A stretch of 64,000 nt of DNA from Protonemura montana (Eukaryota > Arthropoda > Insecta > Plecoptera > Nemouridae), in NCBI GenBank assembly GCA_947568835.1, contig OX387604.1:8959860-9023859 (forward strand), read 5' to 3'. A program made the position numbers and the translations under genes. The notes beneath the pieces are model-generated. The model ran no database searches, was not told the origin of the DNA, and saw nothing but the letters and a program-made list of their open reading frames with translations. Positions 17,001 to 27,784 of this stretch are shown piece after piece; positions within the stretch are counted from its first letter, which is position 1, and every line of letters starts with the position of its first letter.

Positions 17001-20000
17001 GCAGTTTTTCCACTGTGACACCAACAGCCCTTCAGCCATGCAGCTCATGATGCGGATGCTGGTTTCGAGCGGGGTCAGCGCACACCCACACTCCGTAGTC
17101 ATCTTGCAATACCTCGAGACAATCGTTCGTTACGAGAAGTTCTTTGCTGCAGAACCTCAGCATTTGCCCAACGTGTTGCTCACATTCTTAGACAACCGAG
17201 GTATGCGCCATCCCAGCTGTAAAGTGCGTAGCAGATGTGCTTTCCTTTTCTCGCGGTTTATCAAGAACCTCAGGTAAGTTTTCAGAGGGTGGATTTCTGG
17301 GGAGGTCAACTTAACAAATTTTTATTTACTTGCAAACATAATTTATTTTTGGTTTCAGGAATCAGATTCAGGCTTACAGTGAAGATGTTTTGATACCTCT
17401 CCAGGACCTTCTGGTTCTTTCAATGCCACTTAACGGCAATTCCAGTGAGATTCCTTGGGTCAGTCATGATGATCAACTGTTCCTTTATGAAGCAGCAGCT
17501 GTGTTAATTGTCTCATCGTCTCATCCGTCTCAGGTTTGTTAAGTTGGGTGTCTTCTATTTCGTAATTTTACTGTGGGAAAGCTGCATTTCAGTGGCTAAC
17601 GTGAAATGATTATAAGGTAAATATTATAAACTTTTGACTTGTCTCGTAGTTTTGGTAATAGGCCTTAGCCATGATAGTTTGCAATGACAATTTTACATTG
17701 GCACTGAGACAAATGACTAAACCTATAACCCCAACGGTTTCACCCTCATATGGAAGTATCTTAAAGCTGATAAAAATGTATGAAGTATTTGTCTTGTCTA
17801 ATCGCTAAACTATTTGGGTCTTTGCAGCAAATAGCTCAAGCGTTCCGCAAGTTGTTGTTGCCTGTGCTAACAAAGTTCAACAATTGGATCGTCGAGCTGC
17901 AGATAGAGTCAGATGAGGAGAAATGCGAGAGGCTGGCCGACTACCTCTGCCATGTGATGGCGGTGACTAGCCGTACGAGCAAAGCTTTCTCCAATCACCA
18001 CAGCGTACGCTCCCACGGCTGCGTCCACGTATACGTAGAGGCATTGCAAGTCTTCCTTCCATGTCTACAGGCAAGTTTACATGTGCCAGCTTTCAACGAT
18101 ATTCCATCGTTTGCAAAGTCCACTTTTTACACCTGCTGTAAGAAATTCACCTAAAAGAAGCTTAACATTGGTTGGTTTTGAGAAAGGACCCGAACTCAAA
18201 AGCCACTTGTGGCTTTAGAAAGGGACGAGTAACTACCAAGGAAGTGGTATTCGGCAGTTGTGATGAAAGGGTTTTTGCTGATTCAGGTAGACGGTCTTTT
18301 GGGTTGATCCATACTGTAACGAGTGGAATCAACTTCGAACCATAAACCTAACTAACAATCCAACATCTACTTTCACTTAGTTAATCCAAAAATACACTTT
18401 CCAGCAAGTGGTTGAGTGGTTGTTTTCAGAGCCATGGTTTGATGTTACGATATGTTTTTCGGTTTTGCTCTGTGTTAAAGAGGTTTGCGTCCCTAGAAAG
18501 GGTCTAATGTCTCGACGTTTTGACGAGGCACGGCTTTAACAAAACAATAACATCGTTCTCTTGAAGATGACAAGCCGTGCCTCGTCAAAACGTCGAGACG
18601 TTAGCCCCTTTCTAGGGCCGCAAACCTCTTCAACATAGAGCAAAACCAGAAAACATATAATTTCCAGCAAGTGTTATTTTCAAACTAATTGTGACAAAAT
18701 TTTTTTTCTTCTGCGTCTCTAGATTCCACGTACATCGGCTACACTGAAGGCTGGCATGCGCCAGTTTCTTCATCGGATGGTCATGTGTCTTGAAGAGGAC
18801 CTCTTGCCTTTTATCCCTCAAGCATCCCAAGGCTTACTGAAAAATAGTGACATCAATAGCATTCAAGAATATCTTCCTTTGATTATACAAATAATCAGTA
18901 AATTTAAGGTAGTTTACTTTCCGTTGTGTCTTAAAGTTTGCAGGTTAGGCAATTATTTAGCTTAATATATCTTGTAGTCTTATTCATTATTAAACAAAAT
19001 ATCTTGCATAAATGCATCCTGAAGAGAGACTTTTATGAGCTACCTGAAATGACAGGCGGACTGTGGAAGGTATACAAAACGTTTGGTGTCTTTGTTGGTT
19101 AAAATTTAGATTGTGTATCAATGGCCTCTTATGTTTTGTAGACTTGGTGCAACTATCCAGCACTCATTGCAATGGAGGCCAGAAACGTCTTGATATCTGA
19201 TATTTGTAACAGTCATTCCACTCTAATATTGGCACTGTACAGTTAGATCTGTCTGTCGATTGAGACAAATTCATAGACATAAACACAAACACTTGATAAC
19301 CGAACAGTTTGGCGTGTTGGAAACACCGGTTCTCATGAGACCAACGAAGTTAAGGAACACTGCACTGAGTCCGGTATTGGATGGGTGACCATCATACACA
19401 TGACCAGTTCTGTTTGGGAGAGAGGTTGGAGGGATGAAAGTTGGTACGGCAACTTCATTCGCCTTGCTTATCAACCTCTCGACAGCATGAAGTTGTGGAG
19501 GAATCCTGCTGTTAGAGTTGTACCGTCCTTTGGAAGGGACGTTTAGTCGGAGTTTAGACAGGAGTAGGCTACGTGCCGGCACCGGGTTTCTCCTCCTCCC
19601 TTCTTGGCTAGGCTAGGTTCATCATCATGCTCACATCAACCTCTCATTCACCGACGCCATTAGACCAGTTCCGCAGGGCCAGTTGTCAAAACAGTGCGTC
19701 GTTAAACACCACAAATCAATCAAACACTTGATAATTACTGCTAGCCAACTGAATTGTAGCTTTCTTGGGTTTTTCAGAAAGAAGTGATGCCATTCCTGCA
19801 ACAAGTTTTCATGCCGATTGTCAACGAGATATTTGGTTCTATTGCTGCCCCAATTGAAGAAAATGACCTGCAGGCAAAAAACGAAAAGCAGTTGTTGCAG
19901 CGAAACTATTTTTACTTGGTGTCAGCGATTGTCTCCAATGATGTGATTGAAGTGCTCAAAGCTCAAGATAGTTCGTTCACCGAACAAGTGATGATGAGTG

Positions 20001-20969
20001 TGATTCGAGGGGCCGTAGACTTTCCAGATCCAGTGGTGAGTTGTATGTTACTTCATTTATTTTTGGGTTTAAGAAGAAGAAAGATAGAGGGAGAGCATAA
20101 CTTACCAGAAAACTTGTTGTATGATGGACTGAATGGTTAACGTTTCCGCTTTTGTCTTATTTATTATATAGTTGGACCGTTTTATAGTCTATATAATTTC
20201 AATTAAGCGAAACAACGTTTTACTTTTGTTTGTCATTTATACCCCTGGACTAGGGACTATCAGAAATTATTGGCAAATGCACTACGACAGCACCTAAAAA
20301 AAGTTAAAGTTTCGTCCAAGCAAGCAATCGCACTGTGTCGCAAGATGTAATTGTCATAACTGTTAATCCATTAGTTGTGGCACCCCTTCTCAAATATAAT
20401 GTTTGTTGCAGGCTCAAAAGACTTGCTTTGCTACGCTCCGGAACTTGGTGGCCATGTGGGGCAGTGATTCTGATCAACCAAATGGATTCACCCAATTCAT
20501 TTACAAGAACATAGTTCCTGCTTGTTTTTTGGCTCCTATGAAACCTACATTTGACCTGGCAGATGCACAAGTGCTTGCTGCCTTGGCTGAAAGTGCCATG
20601 TGTTTGAAAACTATTCATGAGAAACGGGTAAAGTTCAACTTCTTGGGGTAGAGGGTTTTTGGGTTATGAATGTCAATAAAAACTTTTTTTTTTTGCAGGG
20701 CAACGAATTTATTAATTACCTCCAAAACGAGTACCTGCCGACATTGCAGATGTCCCCGCAACATATTAACAAATTTTGCGAAGCTTTGACCTCCGACTCA
20801 AAAACGTTCAAGCTCTATGTGAAAGTAAGCATGAGAAATTGTTCTATTCTGGAAGAAGCAAGTTTATAGATACAGATGTACTATCAAGTTATTTTTCCAG
20901 ATCAAAAATGTTCAGTGATAATTTACACTTTCTTTGTTGCAGCAATTTTTCCAACTTGCACGAGCATGA
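14025..20969 (+). CDS. XPOT: Exportin-T (tRNA nuclear export receptor), complete, 968 aa
   Basis: Karyopherin of the importin-beta family. With RanGTP it binds mature tRNA in the nucleus and carries it through the nuclear pore. Coding exons: 14025..14084, 14154..14363, 14499..14687, 14809..14925, 15041..15310, 15463..15542, 15634..15778, 16232..16377, 16815..17273, 17359..17533, 17828..18070, 18723..18908, 19778..20035, 20412..20627, 20699..20824, 20943..20969. All keep phase; 15 introns in all, one a GC-AG intron. Matches to human XPOT (962 aa) include KFFCFQVVEH, NKAAQIFALVFVEDF, LVESWYQIL, CQCLEVIGAYVSWI, FEV-to-MEVEVAI-like helix FQEVEVAISLIYY, RYEKFFAAEPQH, KVRSRCAFLFSRF, SRTSKAFSNHHSV, ATG-proximal LAYLDQVK, and the end KQFFQLARA (human KVFFQRAKP). 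The protein is all HEAT-repeat helices, as in the family. Introns hold a palindromic element and a 5S-SINE. Confidence 0.95.
18411..18660. mobile_element. Palindromic (fold-back) insertion with 13-bp flanking repeats
   Basis: Lies in the GC-AG intron of XPOT. A left arm at about 18451..18536 and a right arm at 18572..18657 are near-perfect inverted copies of about 85 nt, separated by about 35 nt; the arms include GTTTTGACGAGGCACGGCTT and its reverse complement. The block is bracketed by an exact 13-bp direct repeat, tttccagcaagtg, at 18398..18410 and 18661..18673, which looks like a target-site duplication. No family recognised. A 13-bp duplication is long for a cut-and-paste MITE and more typical of target-primed retrotransposition. 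Confidence 0.65.
19300..19730 (+). mobile_element. 5S-rRNA-derived SINE, copy 1, full length with 14-bp target duplication
   Basis: In an XPOT intron. The 5' part copies the 5S rRNA internal promoter: AACACCGGTTCTCATGAGA, then GAAGTTAAGGAACACTG (box A region), then GGATGGGTGACC (box C). A body of about 330 bp follows, ending in GTCGTTAAACACC and an ATCA-rich tail. An exact 14-bp duplication, caaacacttgataa, flanks it (19286..19299 and 19731..19744). A second copy is at 62810. Such elements are transcribed by RNA polymerase III from the internal promoter and moved by a LINE partner. Confidence 0.88.
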
Positions 20970-23900
20970 CATGTGGTCAAGATTGCCATCTCAACAGATG
21001 CGTTTGGTGAATATTCTGCCAAGCTTTAACCCGTGCCACCAATCTTTACATAGAAATCATTATGGCGTATTATTTTGTAAATCTTAGTCATTTTACATGT
21101 ATCAAAATTTTGTTAGTACTGGCACCTGTTCGTTGTGCTTAGTAATGTCATGCCGTCATTCTCAATCTTCATCATTTTTTGAGTTTTCTTACCCTTATTT
21201 TACCAAACATTTCTGAAAAATATACATTCATAGTGAAGGGGTGCAAAAAAATCTTGTTTCCATAACAAATGGTTTTTGCTGTGCAAGCAGCTGCTTGGAG
21301 CTCATTTTGGGTGTTTTTAAAGATCTGCAGCTTCTATTATGGTATAATTCTGAAGTTTTATCTCTGGCCAAGAAGTTATCTTGTTGCACCAATTTAAAAT
21401 TTGAACTATTTTGGTGGGTTATTTTTGTGCAGGAGTGGGTTCCCACATGGCCTTAGAATCGTTTGCAGTTGAGATCTCTCTTTAAGAGGGTGATCACCAG
21501 AGGAAATATAATGTTCTGTTTGCTTTAACTTGACAAAATGATTTAGTTGAGTTTCAACATCTGAGCTAAAAAATTTGACCAATATTGAAATGATTTTTAT
21601 TTGTATATAGCCACCACAAGTATCATGGTCTTGCCACCATGTTTCTTTAAGCAATAAATGCAATAATTTCAAGTCCAAAGTTTTGTATGGTCAAATTGCA
21701 AATGCTGGGTTCATAGCAAAGTGTGGAAAACACTCAGTAGTTGTAGCGACCCCTAGTTCTGCTTGCTCACTGCCCTCTGTGACAAACTGCCATGATATTC
21801 AATTGTTCCAGGTTTTTTCCGTATGCAATCTTAAGCATATTACGTTGTCAAATCAGGTGGTTCTGTTCGACCAACGGACCATCTAAACCCGTTTTGTAAT
21901 TTGCTCAGTAAGGTCAGTCATAGCGTTTTGTAATTAACCGCCCGTGCGTTCCGTTGATATGAGCTTTAATTTTTTATTTCTTTATATTCCTAAAGTAGTG
22001 AGATTTTTATGACACTGCCACACAAATGTAACTTTTCTCGGACTGGCAATGTTTCCAATGCATAAAAGACTTTGGTTATTGCTGTAAAGACACTCACAAA
22101 AGGCACATTATTTTTCATTGGAGATTTATGCGTAAACCACATTTATTTCTACCGCCCCTGAACAGAGCATTCAAACTTCGTTCCGTTATCAACCCAGCGT
22201 TAAGTTACGTTACAGGCGAACAAAAGGAATAACCAATGACAATGAGCAGACCTGTATGCCCTGATCTGATCACAGAATACACCCATTTTATTGTTTTGAT
22301 TCCCTTTGGATTCTTTTGTCAAATATTTTTGAGGGCAAATTTTTTCCCAGAAGATTTTGATTTACTAGAGAAAGAACTTAATTATTGAAGTTGATCAGCA
22401 GAACTTAAGAACTTGATTATTCAAGTTGGTGAGCAGTGCAAGTACACTGGCAACATCTAAAGTTCAAGTAGGCTCATAAAACAGTCCTTGTCTTCCCTGT
22501 ACTTTTAGGAACCCAACCTACTCGGCACTTTACTATTTTTCAACTAGACCGTTTTGTGAATCCACAAGTGTACTTAATGGATGAACATCATCAATTAGCC
22601 CAGGCTCACTATTACAGTATCATCTTTAGGGGGAAACCTGGATTTCAACAGCTTGTGGCACGAAGGGCTGATTTTGCCAACACCAGGCTAAACTCTGTTT
22701 AGGCTCAAGATTTGATGTTCTCTAAATCAATGGAATTTACCAACTGTCAGGCAGCTAAATTTATACGACACACGTAAAGCGAGAAGAATACAGCTTTCAG
22801 CACTGGGTTTTGCCTAGCATTCTTTTATTTTGACCTCAAAGTGCTGGTTAAAATTTGGGTTAAAATTAACATTCCATCTTTTTTTGAGTATATGTGTAAT
22901 TATCCACATTCAAATTTGTCATACTCACTAAAAATAAATTTGATCTTTAAACTAAGTTTAGCTTGACGTTGGTGAAATTGGCCATTAATGTACCATTTAG
23001 GAGAAACGTTTTACGCTCTTGTTAATACACTCTTCAATTTATGTTTTGTATGTTGTAAGATGCCAATACTGTTTTTTCAACCCATCTGATGTTTGTTATT
23101 ATAATATGATTGATTTCATTGCTCCTAAACCAATGGAAGTACACTTAAGGAAACATAAATTGGCTGATTAAAGAGATAGGATGAGAGAGAGACCTCGGTA
23201 ACACTCTTTAAAACTTGTTTTGTCAAGCCCTTCATATTTTCACGCCTCTATTTTGTCTAACTCTCTCCCTGCAACCAATTTATGATTCCTTGGGTGTAAC
23301 TATATATGAACCCCACTGTCGCCCACTAAGAGTCCTCACTGAAAAATTGTCAGTCAAATTTTTTAAGGTTGTGGATAACCAGTTAGATTTTTTTTGTTTT
23401 TCTACAATTCTGGAAAAAAATGGGAACAGAAGGGCATGTCCCGTATTGGTCATTAGTAGTAGGATAGCGAAAGCAGCTGATTGTGTAGCTACCTCTGTTC
23501 AATAAACAGCAGCATTATAATTGCAAGTGTCAGACAATTTTAAGATGCTTGTATTCATGTCATCTTTGTTCCAGAATGTGAGGAAAATTAAGTGGGCCAC
23601 ACAGTATACAGTGTAACACATTTTTTTATGAGTTTTAGATGTGAACATTTGGAAAAAACATTTCTCTTGCAAGAGGGCCCTATAAAGGTGTTGCATATTT
23701 TTGTGCTTGTGTCATATTATTCTGTTCTGGTATATGTAAAATGACCCCAGTATACATTGTGACACATATATTTTTTTCTCTGTATATTAATTTGCTCATT
23801 TGTTTTGCTAGAGGGCCTTATAAAGGTACTTCGTGTATTTTTTGTGCTAGCATTTTATATAATAAAATTCCACCTTGGTACCTGTTGACTTCAAATCATC

Positions 23901-26900
23901 TAGAACCAATCTTTGAAAAGCAGGCAATTCACAATGGCAATTTTTATTTTATTAATGCCAATGAAAGAGGTCCTAGGATAACGTTATTACATAATTATGG
24001 TTTAAAGACTACAGCTAGCTACATTAGCACTAGTTATGAAGAAAACAATTTACAACGGGGTTTTTTAATGCGAAGTGAAAACAACACATTTTTCAACTTA
24101 TGTCTGTAACTTCATCAAGGATAATAGCAGTTGTGACATTTCTCCGATAACCAAGTCACCAAGATTAACATTTTCAATAGAAAATGACACCGAAAAATCA
24201 GCGATTTTTTACAAACTAATGTTTGTGTAACGTATATTAGTTCGATGCATTTAGGGTTTCTTGACAAAATAATAGCTAACATTTTTGTGGTTCTTTTAAT
24301 ATCGGAGTAATGTCACAAGTGCTATCGCCTCCGAAAAGTAACCAGAATAAGTTGTGAAATATTGGGAAAACTAATCGTTTTTGCGTGTCATTCAAAAACC
24401 CAGCTGCAAATTTTTTTTTGTGATCTTTTCAATCATTGTAATTACACTGGAGAGCAGGAGGAACTATTCTCTTTTCGTGCATTTATTGCTGTATGGTAAA
24501 ATTTGAATGGTAATGTGCGAATTTCCCATGTGGTCAATTTTTGACAGATAAAATCTAAATAGAAAATTGATTTTTGCACTTACTGTCTGTTACCAATACC
24601 TGTTTCGACCCATACATGACATAAAAATGACCCCCAAGAAGGGCCCGATGATATGCCCTGAAATTTATAAGGTGAGTAGAGAATGGCTAGCTGAAAGATA
24701 TATTGCTGTTGCTGATGTTCTATCTTTCAACGCAAAATGAGGGAAGCTGGTGGCTTTAAAGGGACTTTTGGATTTCCTTGGATTTTTCCCCCTCACATTG
24801 ACACCTAACTGTGATATATAGTTTTGTAAATGCACTTGCAGATAAATTGTATTCAGGCTTCATGCTCTTCCAGGATTGGCAAAGTTTTGCGAAACCCTAG
24901 GTGACGGAATAAGGAGTAAAACCCAGTCGAAAACATTCAAGCTATTTGGATTATTATTAGGACTATTAGGTTGGACTTCAACCATCTCCCATGAATTCAC
25001 TCCCAAGATGCTTTCACATATGAAAGATAAAAGCCATTTATTGACATAGGTACAAAGACTGTTTCTGACATTTTGTTAATAATACATAAAAAAAAAAATG
25101 AACACAAAAAATTCAGTTAGTACAAAAAAATTTCTTCCTTATATTCTAATAACATTGAGTATAGGCATAGTCAGAGGGCTAGCATTAATGTTAAACTTTC
25201 TGCTGAGCAAACAAACCGGCAACTCGTAGCAATGGAGGATGAAACCCTTTGGGGTAGCATTTGATCGTTTGATGATACAAACCTTTACACAGAAATAGTT
25301 GTCTCAAAATATTGATACATGTCTATCAATCATTAATTTTTGCAAAAATAAAGATTAATTGATTGCCAACCAGTCTCACATGCAAGTATACTGCAATAAC
25401 AAAATAAATTTCTAAACATCCCAAATGACAATGACTGCACCTATTAGCATCCTCCATTCTTGTTGGTAAAGTTATCATTTTGCGGGAATTTTTTGCGACG
25501 ACAGTTTAACATTTGCACTACAGTAGAATGAATGAACCTAACAAAATAATTTTCCACTTTTATTTAGAGTAATTTGAAATCACTTAGTATATAGCAATAA
25601 ACTGGTAACAACTTTAAAGACCATACAAATTTATTAACCTATAACTAATAATCTAAGCAAACTGTAGTAAATTAAAAATAAACAGTCCGTCAAAATCTCC
25701 AGAAACAGAAATTCTATGCGTATGGGTAAAAAAAAATCTCTTTCAAGCCTTCAGTGACTAGGTAAACACTGTTAAATTGCACCTTGTGCACATAAAAAAA
25801 AAAATGTACAAACAATCTATGAACCAACCTAGTAAACAATATGTTAATCATTTTTGCTACACGATTGGCACAGCATAAATTGCAACAGTAAACACATTTC
25901 TACACTCAATTAGAATTTCATATAATCTACCAATTATTGGTCAAAAATAAACAAAAACAAATGAAAAATTAACCTTGATTGTTGTTTTCCTTTAGGTTGA
26001 AAAACAGAATTTGAGCAATATCAATCCGTTTTCATTTGAAGCCTAGGTGTACATGCAATGGAGAATGCCTATTCTGCAGCTATATACAATGAGTGGTATA
26101 TACAGAACAGCTTAGAACTTTAGACCCTTCAATACAGCCTAGCAAAATGCAGCTCAAATTTATAACCACGGAATTCATTAATTACTTGGAATTGTAAAGA
26201 AATGTACAGTGCTACACAGTGGTAAGTGCACAAGGATTGTGTTACAGGTTTCATAAATACAATTTCAAAGGAGAATTTAGTTTGCTATCATTTTTGCTGA
26301 CAAAACCTAACAGGTAGGGGTATTATCATCTTTCCTAGATAATCCCTTTTGATAATCCTTACTACAGCATTGCTAAAATCTAGTATTATATGCTGTTTAT
26401 TTTCCGTTATTTCTATAAATTACCATTTCTGATATTTTCATAATACCTAATTAATTTGAATAACTAATCAATATCAAATCTGAAATCAACCTGGCCGCCC
26501 ATGGAAACAAATTAAAGACCAGAACTATTCATTAACAAATTACAATGCCTTTGTTTCTCCACAGCACTTCCATATCTTTCTTTATGACCAGACAGATATA
26601 TTATCATAAAATAATAATAATATTTATGTTCCTAAACTGCTCAATGGTCAGAAAGTGCATTGTGATATCTTCTCTTGAAAATGATGCACCTGCCTGAAAA
26701 GTTAGTTACCACAGCCAGACATTACTCATAAAAATTATTTTTGAACTGTCTTAGAAAACTGATCAATTAATAAGAAGTTATTATAAGAATGGTTGAAATA
26801 CAAGACTCCACTCTTGAGTAAGGAATAAATAACTAATTAGTTGAGAGAGACATGAAGGCATTCAAAATTAAATCATGACTATAAAAAGACGAGTTATTGA

Positions 26901-27010
26901 TCAAAAAGTGCAAGGAGAGTTCGAGATAGTGTCACATCGAGTCTGTAGGAAAATTGAAAATTACTACGTAATGTGGTTCAATAGTCATTAGCGAGGACAG
27001 ACAGCTTCAA
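20970..27010. other. Long spacer between XPOT and the TLC-domain gene (tail-to-tail)
   Basis: Six kilobases with no recognisable coding exon. XPOT 3' UTR probably ends at or before AATAAA near 21655. On the other side, 25020-27010 is AT-rich and may be the long 3' UTR of the minus-strand TLC gene. Between them, 23600-23851 holds two diverged copies of a unit of about 150 bp sharing CAGTATAC.GTG and GAGGGCC(C/T)TATAAAGGT words. A 122-codon ORF at 23741..24109 overlaps the second copy and resembles nothing I know. Several homopolymer A/T runs. No tRNA or snRNA seen. Confidence 0.5.
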
Positions 27011-27784
27011 CTACGATTCTTTTTCAACATTTTTTTTCTGGGGTTTCTTTATGTATTTGGCTATAAAATATTGAGTAATGAAAATCATAAAAACCCAGGA
27101 TAAAGCATAAAATGCTGAAGCTTCCAGCTTAGCCTCCAGGTCAGGTCTTGGATGCAATACAGTTGTAAAAACCAAGAAACTACCCCAGATTATTCGAAAA
27201 ACAAAAAACATAGTCATGAAAATAAGCTCAACAATGGTATACAATACTGTATCTTTATAGCCAGCAGACCGAAGAAACCATCGTGCTTGTAGAAGTGGAT
27301 TTGTTATTTCTAATCCAAAAATTCCTGCAACAGCCTCGGTGCCAGAATACCCCTTCATTAAAACCCTTCCGATTGATATCAAACTGACCCCATGATGAAT
27401 CAGCATTGTCTTTCCTTCTGTTTGGTAATACAAGCACCATGTCATGTCAAACAAGAAGTATCCCAGACTGATACTCAATGTTAGATCTTGAAGAAAAGTA
27501 TTAGGACCACCTACAAACAAATTTAAAATATTGAAATCAATACAGCAATGTACCTACGATAGGAATTCAAAAAAAAATTAAGAATGAAACGTACCTGGAT
27601 CTGTAAATGGGTTAGGTCCAAAATAGCATGATAATCCAGCTAGCAGCGTTACTGTCACTGCATGAATGGCAGTAAGCAGTCTACATGACCATTCTGCCTC
27701 TAGCAGCCATCGGTTTTGAATCCCATAGTAACAGCTCGTCCAAAAAGCAGCACTTAACAATGTAGCAAGAGTTTCTATGTACAT
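27011..27784 (-). CDS. TLCD5: TLC-domain multipass membrane protein (TLCD5/TMEM136-like), complete, 229 aa
   Basis: Two coding exons on the minus strand: 27595..27784 (ATG at 27784) and 27011..27510, joined in phase by a GT-AG intron. Family members are small membrane proteins with a TRAM-LAG1-CLN8 domain; their biochemical role is poorly known and they are not proven ceramide synthases. Matches to vertebrate TMEM136 include EWSCRLLTAIHA, NPFTDPGGPNT, LGYFLFDMTWCLYY, the HH pair with GTEA (LIHHGVSL, SGTEAV) and EITNPLLQARWFLR. About six hydrophobic segments are evident. The basic C-terminus IKKPQKKNVEKES would fit an ER-retention-like tail, but that is inference. An acceptor CAG at 27877-27879 suggests the first coding exon has a 5' UTR of about 90 nt spliced to a non-coding exon further upstream, possibly the GC-rich patch at 28195-28245. 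Confidence 0.9.

Noticed and set aside
23741..24109. 122-codon ORF
   Set aside because: AT-rich, overlaps a tandem repeat unit, no recognisable domain and no splice context.
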